From the NCBI RefSeq assembly GCF_001648175.1, contig NZ_CP015243.1, positions 2,232,001-2,296,000 on the forward strand: a stretch of DNA of 64,000 bases. The letters run 5' to 3'. This DNA is from Halotalea alkalilenta (GTDB taxonomy: Bacteria; Pseudomonadota; Gammaproteobacteria; Pseudomonadales; Halomonadaceae). Shown here in pieces: positions 54,511-63,447 of this stretch; within the stretch, counting starts at the first letter, position 1; every line of letters starts with the position of its first letter. A program made the position numbers and the translations under genes. The notes below the pieces were generated by a model, which made no database searches, was not told the origin of the DNA, and was given only the letters and a program-made list of their open reading frames with translations.

Positions 54511-55605
54511 ATGCTCAATCCCATCATGTTCTACCTCTGTTACATCGCGCTCGGGTTCATCTCGTTTCTGAGCTGCGTGCTCCTCGGTGTGGTCCGCCAG
54601 CGCCGATGGGGTGTGACGGTGTTCTACTGCCTGATCGTCGCGATGGTCCTGCTGGTGGGCATGCGCGGCCTGCAGGTCGGCACCGATACCTGGCAGTTCG
54701 CCAGCTGGGTCTCGGCATCGAACTCGGTCACCGACGTGATCTTCTGGGTCGAGGTGGTCTACTTCGGCCTGGGCGTGCTCGGCTACAAGCTCGGTGGGAT
54801 GCAGTTCTACCTGCTGCTCACCGCGGCGGTGACGATCGGCTGTCTGTTCGCTGGCCAGCGGCGCCTGCTGCTGCTGCACCGTGATGCGGTGGAGCAATTC
54901 GGCCTCGGGCTGGTGCTGCCCTTGGCATTCTTCCTCACCATCTCGGCTTCCACCTTCATCTTCCTGGTCGCCAATCAGGTCCGCCAGGCGATGGCGGTGG
55001 GGTTCTTGCTGCTGGCGATCAGTTTCCTGATCGAGCGGCGCATGGTCGCGGTCTGCTGCTGCCTGTTTCTGATGATGTTCTCCCACGTGGCCAGCATCAT
55101 GATGATCCCGGTGATCCTGCTGGTCAGGCCGCTGAAGACCTCGCAGCCGATGTTCGTGGTCTCGATGGTGATGTTGATCCTCGGATGCGCCCAAGTGTTC
55201 AGGCTGGTGGTGGAGTCGTCCGGGATCGATTACGTGGCCGAGCGTATCCGCGAGGGGATCTACACCGAGACCAAGCTCTCGATCTACTTCAAGACCGTGG
55301 TGCTCTATTTGTTCGCCACGCTGTTCACCTTCCTCAAGCTGCCGAACCGAAACCGCGTCTACGTCTATGTGCTCAATATCTATCTGCTGGTGGTCGGCAT
55401 CTCGGGCATGGCGATCGAGTTCGGCGAGGGCGCCAACCGGATCCAGCGTTTCGTCGTCCTGCTGCTGCCGGTACTGACCGTGATGGCGATGACGGCCGCG
55501 CGAAACAAGCAGCAGCTTTTCTACCTCATCTCGGCGACCAGCATTCTCTATTTCTTCTTCGTCATAGCCAACGGCTCGTTTCGAGCCACGCTGGGGCTCT
55601 ACTAG
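54511..55605 (+). CDS. EpsG-family polysaccharide polymerase (Wzy-like)
   Basis: 364 residues from the ATG at 54511 (GAGGGGACA upstream; the frame is open to 54442 but that leader has no likeness). About ten hydrophobic segments are seen. RGLQVGTDTWQF near residue 50 matches the R-x-x-x-x-G-x-D motif of EpsG proteins, and VANQVRQAMAVGF is the typical second motif. The family polymerises repeat units in the periplasm; a missing other wzy makes it the likely polymerase. Confidence 0.8.
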   Translation: MLNPIMFYLCYIALGFISFLSCVLLGVVRQRRWGVTVFYCLIVAMVLLVGMRGLQVGTDTWQFASWVSASNSVTDVIFWVEVVYFGLGVLGYKLGGMQFYLLLTAAVTIGCLFAGQRRLLLLHRDAVEQFGLGLVLPLAFFLTISASTFIFLVANQVRQAMAVGFLLLAISFLIERRMVAVCCCLFLMMFSHVASIMMIPVILLVRPLKTSQPMFVVSMVMLILGCAQVFRLVVESSGIDYVAERIREGIYTETKLSIYFKTVVLYLFATLFTFLKLPNRNRVYVYVLNIYLLVVGISGMAIEFGEGANRIQRFVVLLLPVLTVMAMTAARNKQQLFYLISATSILYFFFVIANGSFRATLGLY

Positions 55606-55662
55606 AGCGTGTAGACACGCCCTTGGCCTGCATTCCTTTTTCCCCATCAGCGAGAAGCGCGC

Positions 55663-56631
55663 ATGAAGATCAGCGTGATCATTCCTGTCTATAACGTGCG
55701 GGACTACCTCGATGCCTGTCTCGACTCGGTCGCCGGCGCGATCGATGCCATGCCGGCCCAGTGGCGCGGGGCGGTCGAGGTCCTGGTGATCAACGACGGC
55801 TCCACCGATGGCTCCGAGCGGCTCGCGATGAGCCACTGCGAACTCAGGGGGTGGCGCTACTTCAGTCAGCCCAATGCTGGCCTCTCGGCTGCGCGCAACG
55901 TGGGGATAGAGCAGAGCGGTGGCGACTATCTGACCTTCATCGACTCCGATGACCTGATCGCGGTGGATTTCTTCTCGCACCACGTCGAGGTGCTCAAGGC
56001 ACTTGCTCCCGACTGCCTGACCATGGGGTCGTATCGCTTCGACGATGCGGGCGTGCGGGTCGCGGTCAATCCGTCGCCCTCGCCACGCGTCACCGGCAGC
56101 GACTGGATGATGATGCTGCCGAAGACCACCTGGGCGCGCTTTTACAAGCGCGAGCTGTTCGATGGGGTGCGCTTTCCGGTCGGCAAACTGTTCGAGGACA
56201 TGGCGACCACGCCGCTGCTCAAGCAGGCGGTGTCGAGGCACGTCTACTCCCCGGGGGAGTACTACGGCTATCGGCGCCGGGTAGGGTCGATCACCAGGAG
56301 CACGTTGAACAAGCAGTTCGATGCGATCGAGGCGATCGCGCAGCTGCGCACCGAGCTGCCCGTCGAGGACTTCGACCGACTGCTGGTCAGCGAGAGCTTC
56401 TCCGTGCTGATCCCCTTCGCCCGCGCCGTACCGAGACGCGAGTGGGCACTGTTTCGAGATCACTGGTCGGCGGCGCTGGCGCTGTTTCCCGCCACCGGCT
56501 GGCGCGCGATGGCGCAGCATCTGCGCCACTACGGCTTCCAGCGTGACCGCTCGCTGGTCTCCTTCGCGATCCTGAAAGTCCTTTCGATCTTTCGCTCGAG
56601 TGCCAGTACCGCCCCGCGCAAGGCCGAGTAG
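55663..56631 (+). CDS. Glycosyltransferase family 2
   Basis: 322 residues. KISVIIPVYNVRDYLDACLDSV, INDGSTDGSE, QPNAGLSAARNVGIEQS and DSDD mark a GT-A family 2 enzyme. It resembles its neighbour at 53372 in layout but differs in sequence, so it is not a recent copy. Donor and acceptor unknown. Third enzyme of the EPS operon assembly set. Confidence 0.92.
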   Translation: MKISVIIPVYNVRDYLDACLDSVAGAIDAMPAQWRGAVEVLVINDGSTDGSERLAMSHCELRGWRYFSQPNAGLSAARNVGIEQSGGDYLTFIDSDDLIAVDFFSHHVEVLKALAPDCLTMGSYRFDDAGVRVAVNPSPSPRVTGSDWMMMLPKTTWARFYKRELFDGVRFPVGKLFEDMATTPLLKQAVSRHVYSPGEYYGYRRRVGSITRSTLNKQFDAIEAIAQLRTELPVEDFDRLLVSESFSVLIPFARAVPRREWALFRDHWSAALALFPATGWRAMAQHLRHYGFQRDRSLVSFAILKVLSIFRSSASTAPRKAE

Positions 56632-56751
56632 CCCAGGGCGAGGGTGCACGCACCCGAGCCGCCATTTCTTTTCCCATACACCGCGTTTTCTCGCTCTATC
56701 GATGCGAGAAGGCGCCCCGTTGCCTCTGACTCGAACCTGGAGAGAACGACC

Positions 56752-57543
56752 ATGGACTTGAGCATCGTGATTCTGAGTTGGAACGAGTTGGGCGTGCTCG
56801 ATCGCTGCCTCGACTCTTTCTACGACCGTTTCGACTTCTCTACCGGTGAGATCATTTTGATCGACAATGGATCCACCGATGGCACCCTGGTGCATGTCAA
56901 CCAGCGCTATCCCAAGGTCATCACTTATCGCTTCGAGCACAACATGGGGGTCAGCGTCTCGCGCAACAAGGCCGTGGAGCTCTCCAGTGGCCGGTTCATC
57001 ATGACGCTGGACAACGACACCATCATCGATGACTGTCACTTCGTCGAAGCGATCGACAACCATTACAAGCGCTATCCGGAAACCGGCGTGCTGGGTTTCA
57101 AGCTGCTCAACTCGGATGGCAGTTTCCAGCAGTCCTTCCGGCGCTTCCCAGGCTGGATCCAGCCTTTCGCCGCCCGCGTCGAAGTGCTGCAGAAGATTCC
57201 GTTCTTCGCCAATGTGCAGAACCGCCACATGATGAGCGATCTCGACCCCGCAAGCCTCGAATTCCCTCTGGTGGTGGACTACATGCTCGGCGCCAACCAG
57301 ATCTATCGCCGCGCGCTGTTCGACAAGCTCGAAGGCTACGATTCGAAGATCTTCTATGGCCCGGAGGACTTCGACTTCTGCATGCGGGCGGGGCGGCTGG
57401 GACTGGTCAATTACGTCAGCGACACCTTGAGCATCACCCATGCTTATCAGCGTAAGACCAAGAAGAAATTCAGCCGGATGACCCTCAGGCACTTCTATTA
57501 CTACTACTACGTGATGATGAAAAATGGCGTGCGCCACGGCTGA
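56752..57543 (+). CDS. Glycosyltransferase family 2 (rhamnosyltransferase-like)
   Basis: 263 residues from the ATG at 56752 (GGAGAGAA 7 bp upstream); the frame continues left, but without likeness. LSIVILSWNELGVLDRCL, IDNGSTDGT, RFEHNMGVSVSRNKAVE and LDNDT are the GT2 marks, and FYGPEDFDFCMRAGRLG (the E-D catalytic base region) is typical of WbbL/RfbF-like enzymes. It is shorter than the other two GTs of the operon. Confidence 0.92.
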   Translation: MDLSIVILSWNELGVLDRCLDSFYDRFDFSTGEIILIDNGSTDGTLVHVNQRYPKVITYRFEHNMGVSVSRNKAVELSSGRFIMTLDNDTIIDDCHFVEAIDNHYKRYPETGVLGFKLLNSDGSFQQSFRRFPGWIQPFAARVEVLQKIPFFANVQNRHMMSDLDPASLEFPLVVDYMLGANQIYRRALFDKLEGYDSKIFYGPEDFDFCMRAGRLGLVNYVSDTLSITHAYQRKTKKKFSRMTLRHFYYYYYVMMKNGVRHG

Positions 57544-57635
57544 ACTTCCAGAACAAAAACCGAGGTGAGCAGAACAAGGGATGCGGCGCTACATGCCGTC
57601 GACCATCGCGGATTCGTGCAAGGGCGGCCGTCACG

Positions 57636-59144
57636 ATGCTGAAGAAAAAACTGATCATCACTACTGGCAACCAGGTCTATGGCATCCTGCTCGGCTTCCT
57701 GGTAGTGCCGATTTACCTGCACTACCTGGGTGTCGAGGCCTATGGCCTGGTCGGCCTGTTCGCGATGACCCTGGCCTGGCTTGCGGTGCTCGACGCGGGC
57801 ATCGGCGCCGGGATCATCCGCGAGAGTGCGAGATTCAAGTCCGGCGCGGTCGAAAGCGGCGACTACTCCGCGGTCATCCGGCTGCTCGCACGATTCTTCC
57901 TCGCCACCAGCATCATTTTAGTGCTGGTCGGGGTGCCGCTTTCGCCGTGGATCGCCACCGGTTGGCTCAACGTGGAGCGTCTGGAGCACTCGAGCGTGGT
58001 GGTGGCACTGATCTCGATCATCGTATCGGTGGCGGCGCGCTGGCAGTCCGAGCCTTTTCGCAACGTGCTGGTGGGCCATGAAGAGCAGATATGGCTGAGC
58101 TGCTTCAATGCGGTGGCGCTGTCGCTCAAATACCTGGGCGGCGCCCTGATGGTCTGGTTGCGCCCGGGAGACATCGAGGCTTTCTTCTACTACCAGGGCG
58201 TCGTGGCGCTGTTCGAGGCGCTGGTGATCCGCATCAAGGGCGGTCGCTACGTGCCTGCGGCCGCGGCGCTGCGTAAGCCGATCCGTGAGCTTTTGGCACC
58301 GCTGCTCGGCTTCATGCTCGGTGCGGCCTTCGCCAACGTTGCCTGGATCGCGATGACCCAGGTCGACAAAGTGAGCCTGTCGAAGTTCATAAGCCTCGAG
58401 TCGTTCGGCGTCTTCAGCACTACCACGATCGCCGCCAGCGCGGTGATGATGCTCAACCTGCCTTTCTACCAGATCGTTCTGCCGCGGCTGACCGCGCTCA
58501 AGGCAGCGGGCGACGAGCAGGGCTTTTTCGACTTCTTCCGCCTCGCCACCCAGATCACCGTCGCGGTGATCACCGCGGTGGCCAGCTGCATGGCGCTGTT
58601 CTCCTACCATCTGCTCTGGCTCTGGACCGGCAACGCCGAGGTCGCCGCCATGGGGGCTTCGGTGCTCGCGCTCTACGTGGTCGGCAACGCGCTGCAGGTG
58701 ATCTACACCTTCTGCTACAGCCTCCAGTACGCCTGCGGCAACCTGACGTTCAACACCCGCGCCTTCGCCTGCTTCCTGCCAGTGTTCGTGCCGGTGATCG
58801 TCTGGGCGGCCTATCACTACGGCGCAGTGGGCACTGGCGCTGCCTGGGTCGGGATCAATCTGTTTTTGCTTTTCGTCTGGTCGAGGGTGGTCTTCGCTCG
58901 CTTCGTCGACGCCGCGTTCTATCGGCGCTGGATGGTCGCCGACGTGCTGCCGTTGATGCTGCTCGGCCTGCTGGTGCCGTTCGGCTTCTACTGGGCGCTG
59001 CCGGAGGCGGTGTGGGCCGGGCGTCTATCGACGCTGCTGACCCTACTCGTGCTCGGCGTCTGCGCGCTGTCGGCAGCGCTCAGCGCCCTCTACCTGCGGG
59101 TCAATCTTGCCGCGCTGCTGGCCCGTCGCCCTCGTTGGGGCTGA
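57636..59144 (+). CDS. Oligosaccharide flippase (Wzx/MOP superfamily)
   Basis: 502 residues with about 12-14 hydrophobic segments. The start NQVYGILLGFLVVPIYLHYLGVEAYGLVGLF is typical of polysaccharide flippases, and TQVDKVSLSKFISLESFGVFSTTTI lies in the middle. It would move the lipid-linked repeat unit across the inner membrane to the EpsG-type polymerase. A possible ribosome site (AAGGGCGG) lies 9 bp before the ATG. Confidence 0.9.
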   Translation: MLKKKLIITTGNQVYGILLGFLVVPIYLHYLGVEAYGLVGLFAMTLAWLAVLDAGIGAGIIRESARFKSGAVESGDYSAVIRLLARFFLATSIILVLVGVPLSPWIATGWLNVERLEHSSVVVALISIIVSVAARWQSEPFRNVLVGHEEQIWLSCFNAVALSLKYLGGALMVWLRPGDIEAFFYYQGVVALFEALVIRIKGGRYVPAAAALRKPIRELLAPLLGFMLGAAFANVAWIAMTQVDKVSLSKFISLESFGVFSTTTIAASAVMMLNLPFYQIVLPRLTALKAAGDEQGFFDFFRLATQITVAVITAVASCMALFSYHLLWLWTGNAEVAAMGASVLALYVVGNALQVIYTFCYSLQYACGNLTFNTRAFACFLPVFVPVIVWAAYHYGAVGTGAAWVGINLFLLFVWSRVVFARFVDAAFYRRWMVADVLPLMLLGLLVPFGFYWALPEAVWAGRLSTLLTLLVLGVCALSAALSALYLRVNLAALLARRPRWG

Positions 59145-59229
59145 GCGCCATGCGCAGGCGTTTTCCATCGCGATCGTCGGTGGCGATCGCATCCTCTTCA
59201 TCCGCCGTCCATCGTTCAAGGTGTCGATC

Positions 59230-60582
59230 ATGAAAACCACCAACCCGATCCGTGGCCTCGCGCCCGTCGCCGATCTAGCGGCGATCTTCTCCGCTGGTTG
59301 GATCTGCTACTCGGTGCTGTTCGATGAGTACCTGCTCGCCAACGACTATTTCCTGTTTTTGAGCGGTATCTCGCTGCTGGTGATGTGCGCCAACCTGTGG
59401 CTCGGCGGCTACAGCAAATGGCGCAACACCTCGCTGGTCGAACGCACGGTGCGGCTGATCAAGGTCTGGGCGATCGTCTTCGTGCTGATGAGCGTGGTGC
59501 TGCTGTTCAGCGGCCACCAGAGCCCGGAGCCGCGTACCTGGCTGCTGTTCACCATGCCGCTGTCCTTCGCCTTCGTCTGTGCGCTGCGCGCTGCGTTGAT
59601 GGGGCTTTCGCTCTACTACCACTCGCGCCCGCGTCATCGTAAGCCAGTGCTGCTGGTGGGCCCGGCGGGCTCGGTGATGACGGTGGCGCGCAATCTGCGT
59701 CGCAATGCCCACGAGGGCTACGGCATCGCCGGGGTTTGCCGGCTGCGCCCAGGTACTGCATTCGATGCCCAGGCAATGGCCTGGCTGGCGCGCCAGGTGA
59801 GCCGCAAGCAGGCGCAAGAAGTGTGGATCTGCATGCCGTTCTCGGACAGCGCGGTGATCGCACCGATCATGCATGCGCTGCGCCACTCCACCGTGCAGAT
59901 CCGGCTGATTCCTGAGTTCGCACCGCTGCGGCTGATCAATTTCCAGGTCAATCGGGTCTCGGGCCTGCACGCGTTCGACCTCAGCGTCACCTCGATGACC
60001 GGCTGGGCGTCGTTCAGCAAGCGTCTCGAGGACATCGTCATCTCGGCGCTGATCCTGGCGCTGATCTCACCGGTGATGATCGGTTTGGCGATCGGGGTCA
60101 AGCTGACCTCGCCAGGCCCGATCTTCTACCGCCAGGAGCGGGTCGGCTGGAATGGAAGGCCGTTCAATATGCTCAAGTTCCGCTCGATGCCGGTCGATGC
60201 CGAGAAGGCCGGCGTGCAGTGGGGCAACGCCAAGGGCAAGACCACCACGCGATTCGGCGCCTTCATTCGCCGTACCAGCCTCGACGAGCTGCCGCAGTTC
60301 ATCAACGTGTTCCTCGGTGACATGTCGATCGTAGGTCCTCGTCCCGAGCGCACGGTGTTCGTCGAGCAGTTCAAGGAGGAGGTGCCCAACTACATGAAGA
60401 AGCATATGGTCAAGGCAGGGATCACCGGCTGGGCCCAGGTCAACGGCTGGCGTGGCGATACCCGGCTCGACAAGCGAATAGAATGCGACCTTTGGTACAT
60501 CGAGAACTGGTCGCTGGTGCTCGACGTCAGGATCATCCTGGCCACTGCGTTCAAAGTGTTCACCGACAAGACCGCCTATTGA
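59230..60582 (+). CDS. Undecaprenyl-phosphate hexose-1-phosphate transferase (WcaJ/PssY family)
   Basis: 450 residues from the ATG at 59230; the longer frame from 59107 lacks likeness. The N-terminus has four hydrophobic segments and a CoA-binding-like fold with VLLVGPAGSV. A fifth TM (ISALILALISPVMIGLAI) leads to the catalytic SPGPIFYRQERVGWNGRPFNMLKFRSM, TSLDELPQFINVFLGDMSIVGPRPE, and GITGWAQVNGWRGDT, ending IILATAFKVFTDKTAY. It starts the repeat unit by putting a hexose phosphate (likely glucose or galactose) on the lipid carrier. Confidence 0.92.
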   Translation: MKTTNPIRGLAPVADLAAIFSAGWICYSVLFDEYLLANDYFLFLSGISLLVMCANLWLGGYSKWRNTSLVERTVRLIKVWAIVFVLMSVVLLFSGHQSPEPRTWLLFTMPLSFAFVCALRAALMGLSLYYHSRPRHRKPVLLVGPAGSVMTVARNLRRNAHEGYGIAGVCRLRPGTAFDAQAMAWLARQVSRKQAQEVWICMPFSDSAVIAPIMHALRHSTVQIRLIPEFAPLRLINFQVNRVSGLHAFDLSVTSMTGWASFSKRLEDIVISALILALISPVMIGLAIGVKLTSPGPIFYRQERVGWNGRPFNMLKFRSMPVDAEKAGVQWGNAKGKTTTRFGAFIRRTSLDELPQFINVFLGDMSIVGPRPERTVFVEQFKEEVPNYMKKHMVKAGITGWAQVNGWRGDTRLDKRIECDLWYIENWSLVLDVRIILATAFKVFTDKTAY

Positions 60583-60655
60583 CCTGGCAGCGGCGGGTCG
60601 CCTTCGAGGGCGGCACGCAAGCGCGGCTTCATTCATCCAGCAGGGAGAGACCCGC

Positions 60656-61666
60656 ATGATCCTAGTCACCGGAGGCGCAGGCTACATCGGCTCGCACACC
60701 GTCCTGGTACTGCTCGAGGCCGGCTACGAAGTGGTCGTCTACGACAATCTCTGCAACGGCTCCCGCGAGGCGGTTCGCCGGGTCGAGACGCTCAGCGGCA
60801 AGCGCGTTGCCTTTGAGCAGGGCGACATCCGCGACCGTGCCCGGCTAGACGAGGTGCTCGGGCGCTACCCGATCGAGGCGGCGATCCACTTCGCCGGGCT
60901 CAAGGCGGTCGGCGAGAGCATGGTCAAGCCGCTCGAGTACTTCGACAACAACGTCGCCGGCAGCACTCATCTGCTGCAGGCGATGGCAGACGCTGGCGTA
61001 TTCAAGATCGTCTTCAGCTCCTCGGCGACCGTCTATGGCGATCCGGGGACACCGGTGTTCAGCGAGGAGATGCCGACCGGCACGCCGACCAACAACTACG
61101 GCTACACCAAGCTGGTGGTCGAGGAGCTGTTGAAGAAGCTCCAGGCCGCCGACCCGCGCTGGCGTGTCGCGCTGCTGCGCTACTTCAACCCGGTCGGTGC
61201 CCACGAGAGCGGCACGATCGGCGAGGACCCGGCGGGCGAGCCCAACAACCTGCTGCCCTATATCGCCCAGGTGGCGGTCGGCAAGCGCGAGCAGCTGCGG
61301 GTGTTCGGTGACGACTATCCGACCGCGGACGGCACCTGCCTGCGCGACTACATCCATGTGATGGATCTAGCCGAAGGGCATGTACGCGCCCTCGATGCGC
61401 TGGCGCGGATCGACGGGGTGGGGATCTGGAACCTCGGCGGCGGTCGCGGTCATTCGGTGCTGGAGATGATCGATGCCTTCGCGCGGGCCAGCGGTCGCGA
61501 GATTCCCTACGTGGTCGCGCCTCGCCGCGCGGGCGACCTGGCGCAGTTCTGGGCCGACCCGAGCAAGGCCAAGCACGAGCTCGACTGGCAGACCAGGCGC
61601 GGCCTCGAAGAGATGATGCAGGACACCTGGCGCTGGCAGTCGCAAAATCCCGACGGCTATCGCTAG
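60656..61666 (+). CDS. galE: UDP-glucose 4-epimerase
   Basis: 336 residues, extended SDR. NAD motif GGAGYIGSH at 6-14, catalytic S123 in FSSSATVYG, and Y148-x-x-x-K152 in NYGYTK. RYFNPVGAHESG and DYIHVMDLAEGHV are GalE-specific. It makes UDP-galactose from the UDP-glucose that GalU provides. It ends the EPS operon; an AraC gene follows 224 bp on. Confidence 0.96.
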   Translation: MILVTGGAGYIGSHTVLVLLEAGYEVVVYDNLCNGSREAVRRVETLSGKRVAFEQGDIRDRARLDEVLGRYPIEAAIHFAGLKAVGESMVKPLEYFDNNVAGSTHLLQAMADAGVFKIVFSSSATVYGDPGTPVFSEEMPTGTPTNNYGYTKLVVEELLKKLQAADPRWRVALLRYFNPVGAHESGTIGEDPAGEPNNLLPYIAQVAVGKREQLRVFGDDYPTADGTCLRDYIHVMDLAEGHVRALDALARIDGVGIWNLGGGRGHSVLEMIDAFARASGREIPYVVAPRRAGDLAQFWADPSKAKHELDWQTRRGLEEMMQDTWRWQSQNPDGYR

Positions 61667-61890
61667 TCCCTGGCTTGGCTTGTGAGGCGTCGACAGGCTT
61701 CACCAGCCCCCGCTTTCTCCCCCTTTCCTCCGGGCGCTCGTCCGGCGGTTTGACGTATTCCTCGGCATTCTCCGACTCGCCTCGAATCACTTCTCCGTAC
61801 GCGCGCTCAGGCTTTCTGATTCGCAGCGCTGTCGCACGGAGGTAAGAGCGCGTGCTCGGCATTCGATTCCAATCATAAGGAGAAGCGAAC

Positions 61891-62916
61891 GTGTCTCCGG
61901 CAGCCAGGCATCAAGACTCCGACCCGGGTAGAAGCAGCGGTAACTATGAGAGCAAGCTGGCGCAGTGGCTCTTGGGCATCAATACCGCCCAGGTCGTCCA
62001 GAGCGGCGGTGGTGAAGGTGGGCCGGCGTTCAGCTGGCGCGAGTCGGAGCAAAGTGGCGATAGCGTGATCGCCGGTTCCTTGAAGAGCGAGGAGACCCGT
62101 TTCAACCGCACCGCAAGCTGTATCGCGCTGGCCCCCGACCATCTGTTGATCCTGCTGGTCGAGCGCGGTGAATTCATCAGCAACGTCTATGGCGAAGAAC
62201 GCTTGGTCCACCAGGGTGACCTGATGATCCAGGACGCCTCTCAACCTTGCAGCCTGCGCTTCGACCCGCAGTTGGGACCCGCGATTGCGTGTGAGTTTCT
62301 CTATCTGGTGCTCTCGCGCAGCGTGCTTGGCTATCTCGAAGGGCTCGAGCGCTTGCACGGACGTGTGGTGCCGAGGGGCGAGCCGCTCAACCACCTGCTC
62401 GGTGGCCACCTTAAGCTTTTGCTGAGTATCGCCGACCAGCTCAGCGAGGAAGAGCGACGCTGTGCCGGGCGCGGCACGGTGGGGTTCTTCGTGCATGCGC
62501 TCGAGCTGCTCTGCGGCCGCGTGCGTGCGCAGCCGGAGCCGGCCAATGCGCTGCTCAGCGGCATCTGCACCTACATCGAGCAGCACCTCGACCAGCCGCT
62601 CGATGTGGGTACGCTGTGCCGGCGATTCGGGATCTCGCGCTCGAGCCTCTATCGCCTGTTCGAGCCGCTGGGCGGCATCGCCACGCACATTCGCCACCGC
62701 CGATTGATTCGCGCACGCCAGTACCTGCTCTCGCCCGCTCATTCGCATCTGAGCATCGCCGCCATCGCGCGCCGCTGCGGACTGGAAGCGAACACCTTCA
62801 CCCGGCTCTTCAACCAGACTTATGGGGTGTCCCCGCGGGAGGCCAGGATCATGGCGATCAAGCTGGGAGGCGATCCGCTCAAGCTGGCGCAGACGATCTG
62901 GCGCGACGCTCCCTGA
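61891..62916 (+). CDS. AraC-family regulator with AraC_binding_2-type sensor domain
   Basis: 341 residues from a GTG at 61891 (AAGGAGAA 6 bp upstream). The N-terminal sensor (about 20-200) has FSWRESEQSGDSVIAG, LAPDHLLILLVERGEFISNVYGE and QGDLMIQDASQPCS. The C-terminal double HTH (240-335) has LCRRFGISRSSLYRLFEPLGG and RRCGLEANTFTRLFNQTYGVSP. It closely resembles the truncated gene at 63448, a tandem duplicate. Position after the EPS operon suggests it regulates EPS or an adjacent system. Confidence 0.9.
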   Translation: MSPAARHQDSDPGRSSGNYESKLAQWLLGINTAQVVQSGGGEGGPAFSWRESEQSGDSVIAGSLKSEETRFNRTASCIALAPDHLLILLVERGEFISNVYGEERLVHQGDLMIQDASQPCSLRFDPQLGPAIACEFLYLVLSRSVLGYLEGLERLHGRVVPRGEPLNHLLGGHLKLLLSIADQLSEEERRCAGRGTVGFFVHALELLCGRVRAQPEPANALLSGICTYIEQHLDQPLDVGTLCRRFGISRSSLYRLFEPLGGIATHIRHRRLIRARQYLLSPAHSHLSIAAIARRCGLEANTFTRLFNQTYGVSPREARIMAIKLGGDPLKLAQTIWRDAP

Positions 62917-63447
62917 GCGCCGACGCGGGACGCGTTGTAGGAATTTTCTCATAGTCGAAGGCGGCTGATTCTCTTGCCTGGGAAGAGTGTTAAATTTCTT
63001 TCGGCGGCGCATCGGACATAATGAGAAAAAATAATATATAGAGGTCCAGAATGTCTCATCGAGGCGCCATTACGTTTCGTGTAGCCAGTTTTAATTTGAA
63101 CGAAATGGACGATCTATGAGATGAAAATGGGATGGTCATGAGGCCTAAGAGATTCCTACACTAAAGTCATAAACCAGACGCGGTGTAGGGACATGCATCG
63201 GTCTCGCTCCCTGTCCGGTAGTGGCTGGCGATACCCGCCGTCACTGGGGTGGGAGGGGTGTCAGATGGCTTGGCGGGATTTCCCATTGGCCGTTGAATGC
63301 GTCGATTCGAAGCGATCATCGCGCAGGCAAGAGGTTGCTGTTATTTAGATTTTTACATGAAATAAATAAATAATCCGCCGCTCGCGAGGTTTTATGTATC
63401 TCTCTGGTGGGGGCAAAAATACAGGCATCCAATGAAAGGGGAGTGTC
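62917..63447. other. AT-rich region between tandem AraC genes
   Basis: 531 bp. It is AT-rich near 63000-63050 and 63340-63380, and holds one possible 22-residue frame (63051-63119). No other protein or structure could be supported. It should contain the promoter of the second AraC gene. Confidence 0.55.
63051..63119 (+). CDS. Possible short peptide (22 residues)
   Basis: An ATG at 63051 with GAGG 6 bp upstream opens MSHRGAITFRVASFNLNEMD plus two residues, then TGA. The ribosome site and AT-rich upstream DNA (AATAATATATA) suggest expression, but the frame is short and no family is known. It could be a leader peptide or chance. Confidence 0.25.
   Translation: MSHRGAITFRVASFNLNEMDDL

Noticed and set aside
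54427-57537. Open frame of over 1000 codons on the minus strand of the EPS operon
   Set aside because: Antisense shadow of glycosyltransferase and polymerase genes; its sequence is low-complexity with many His, Arg and Gln and no family signature.
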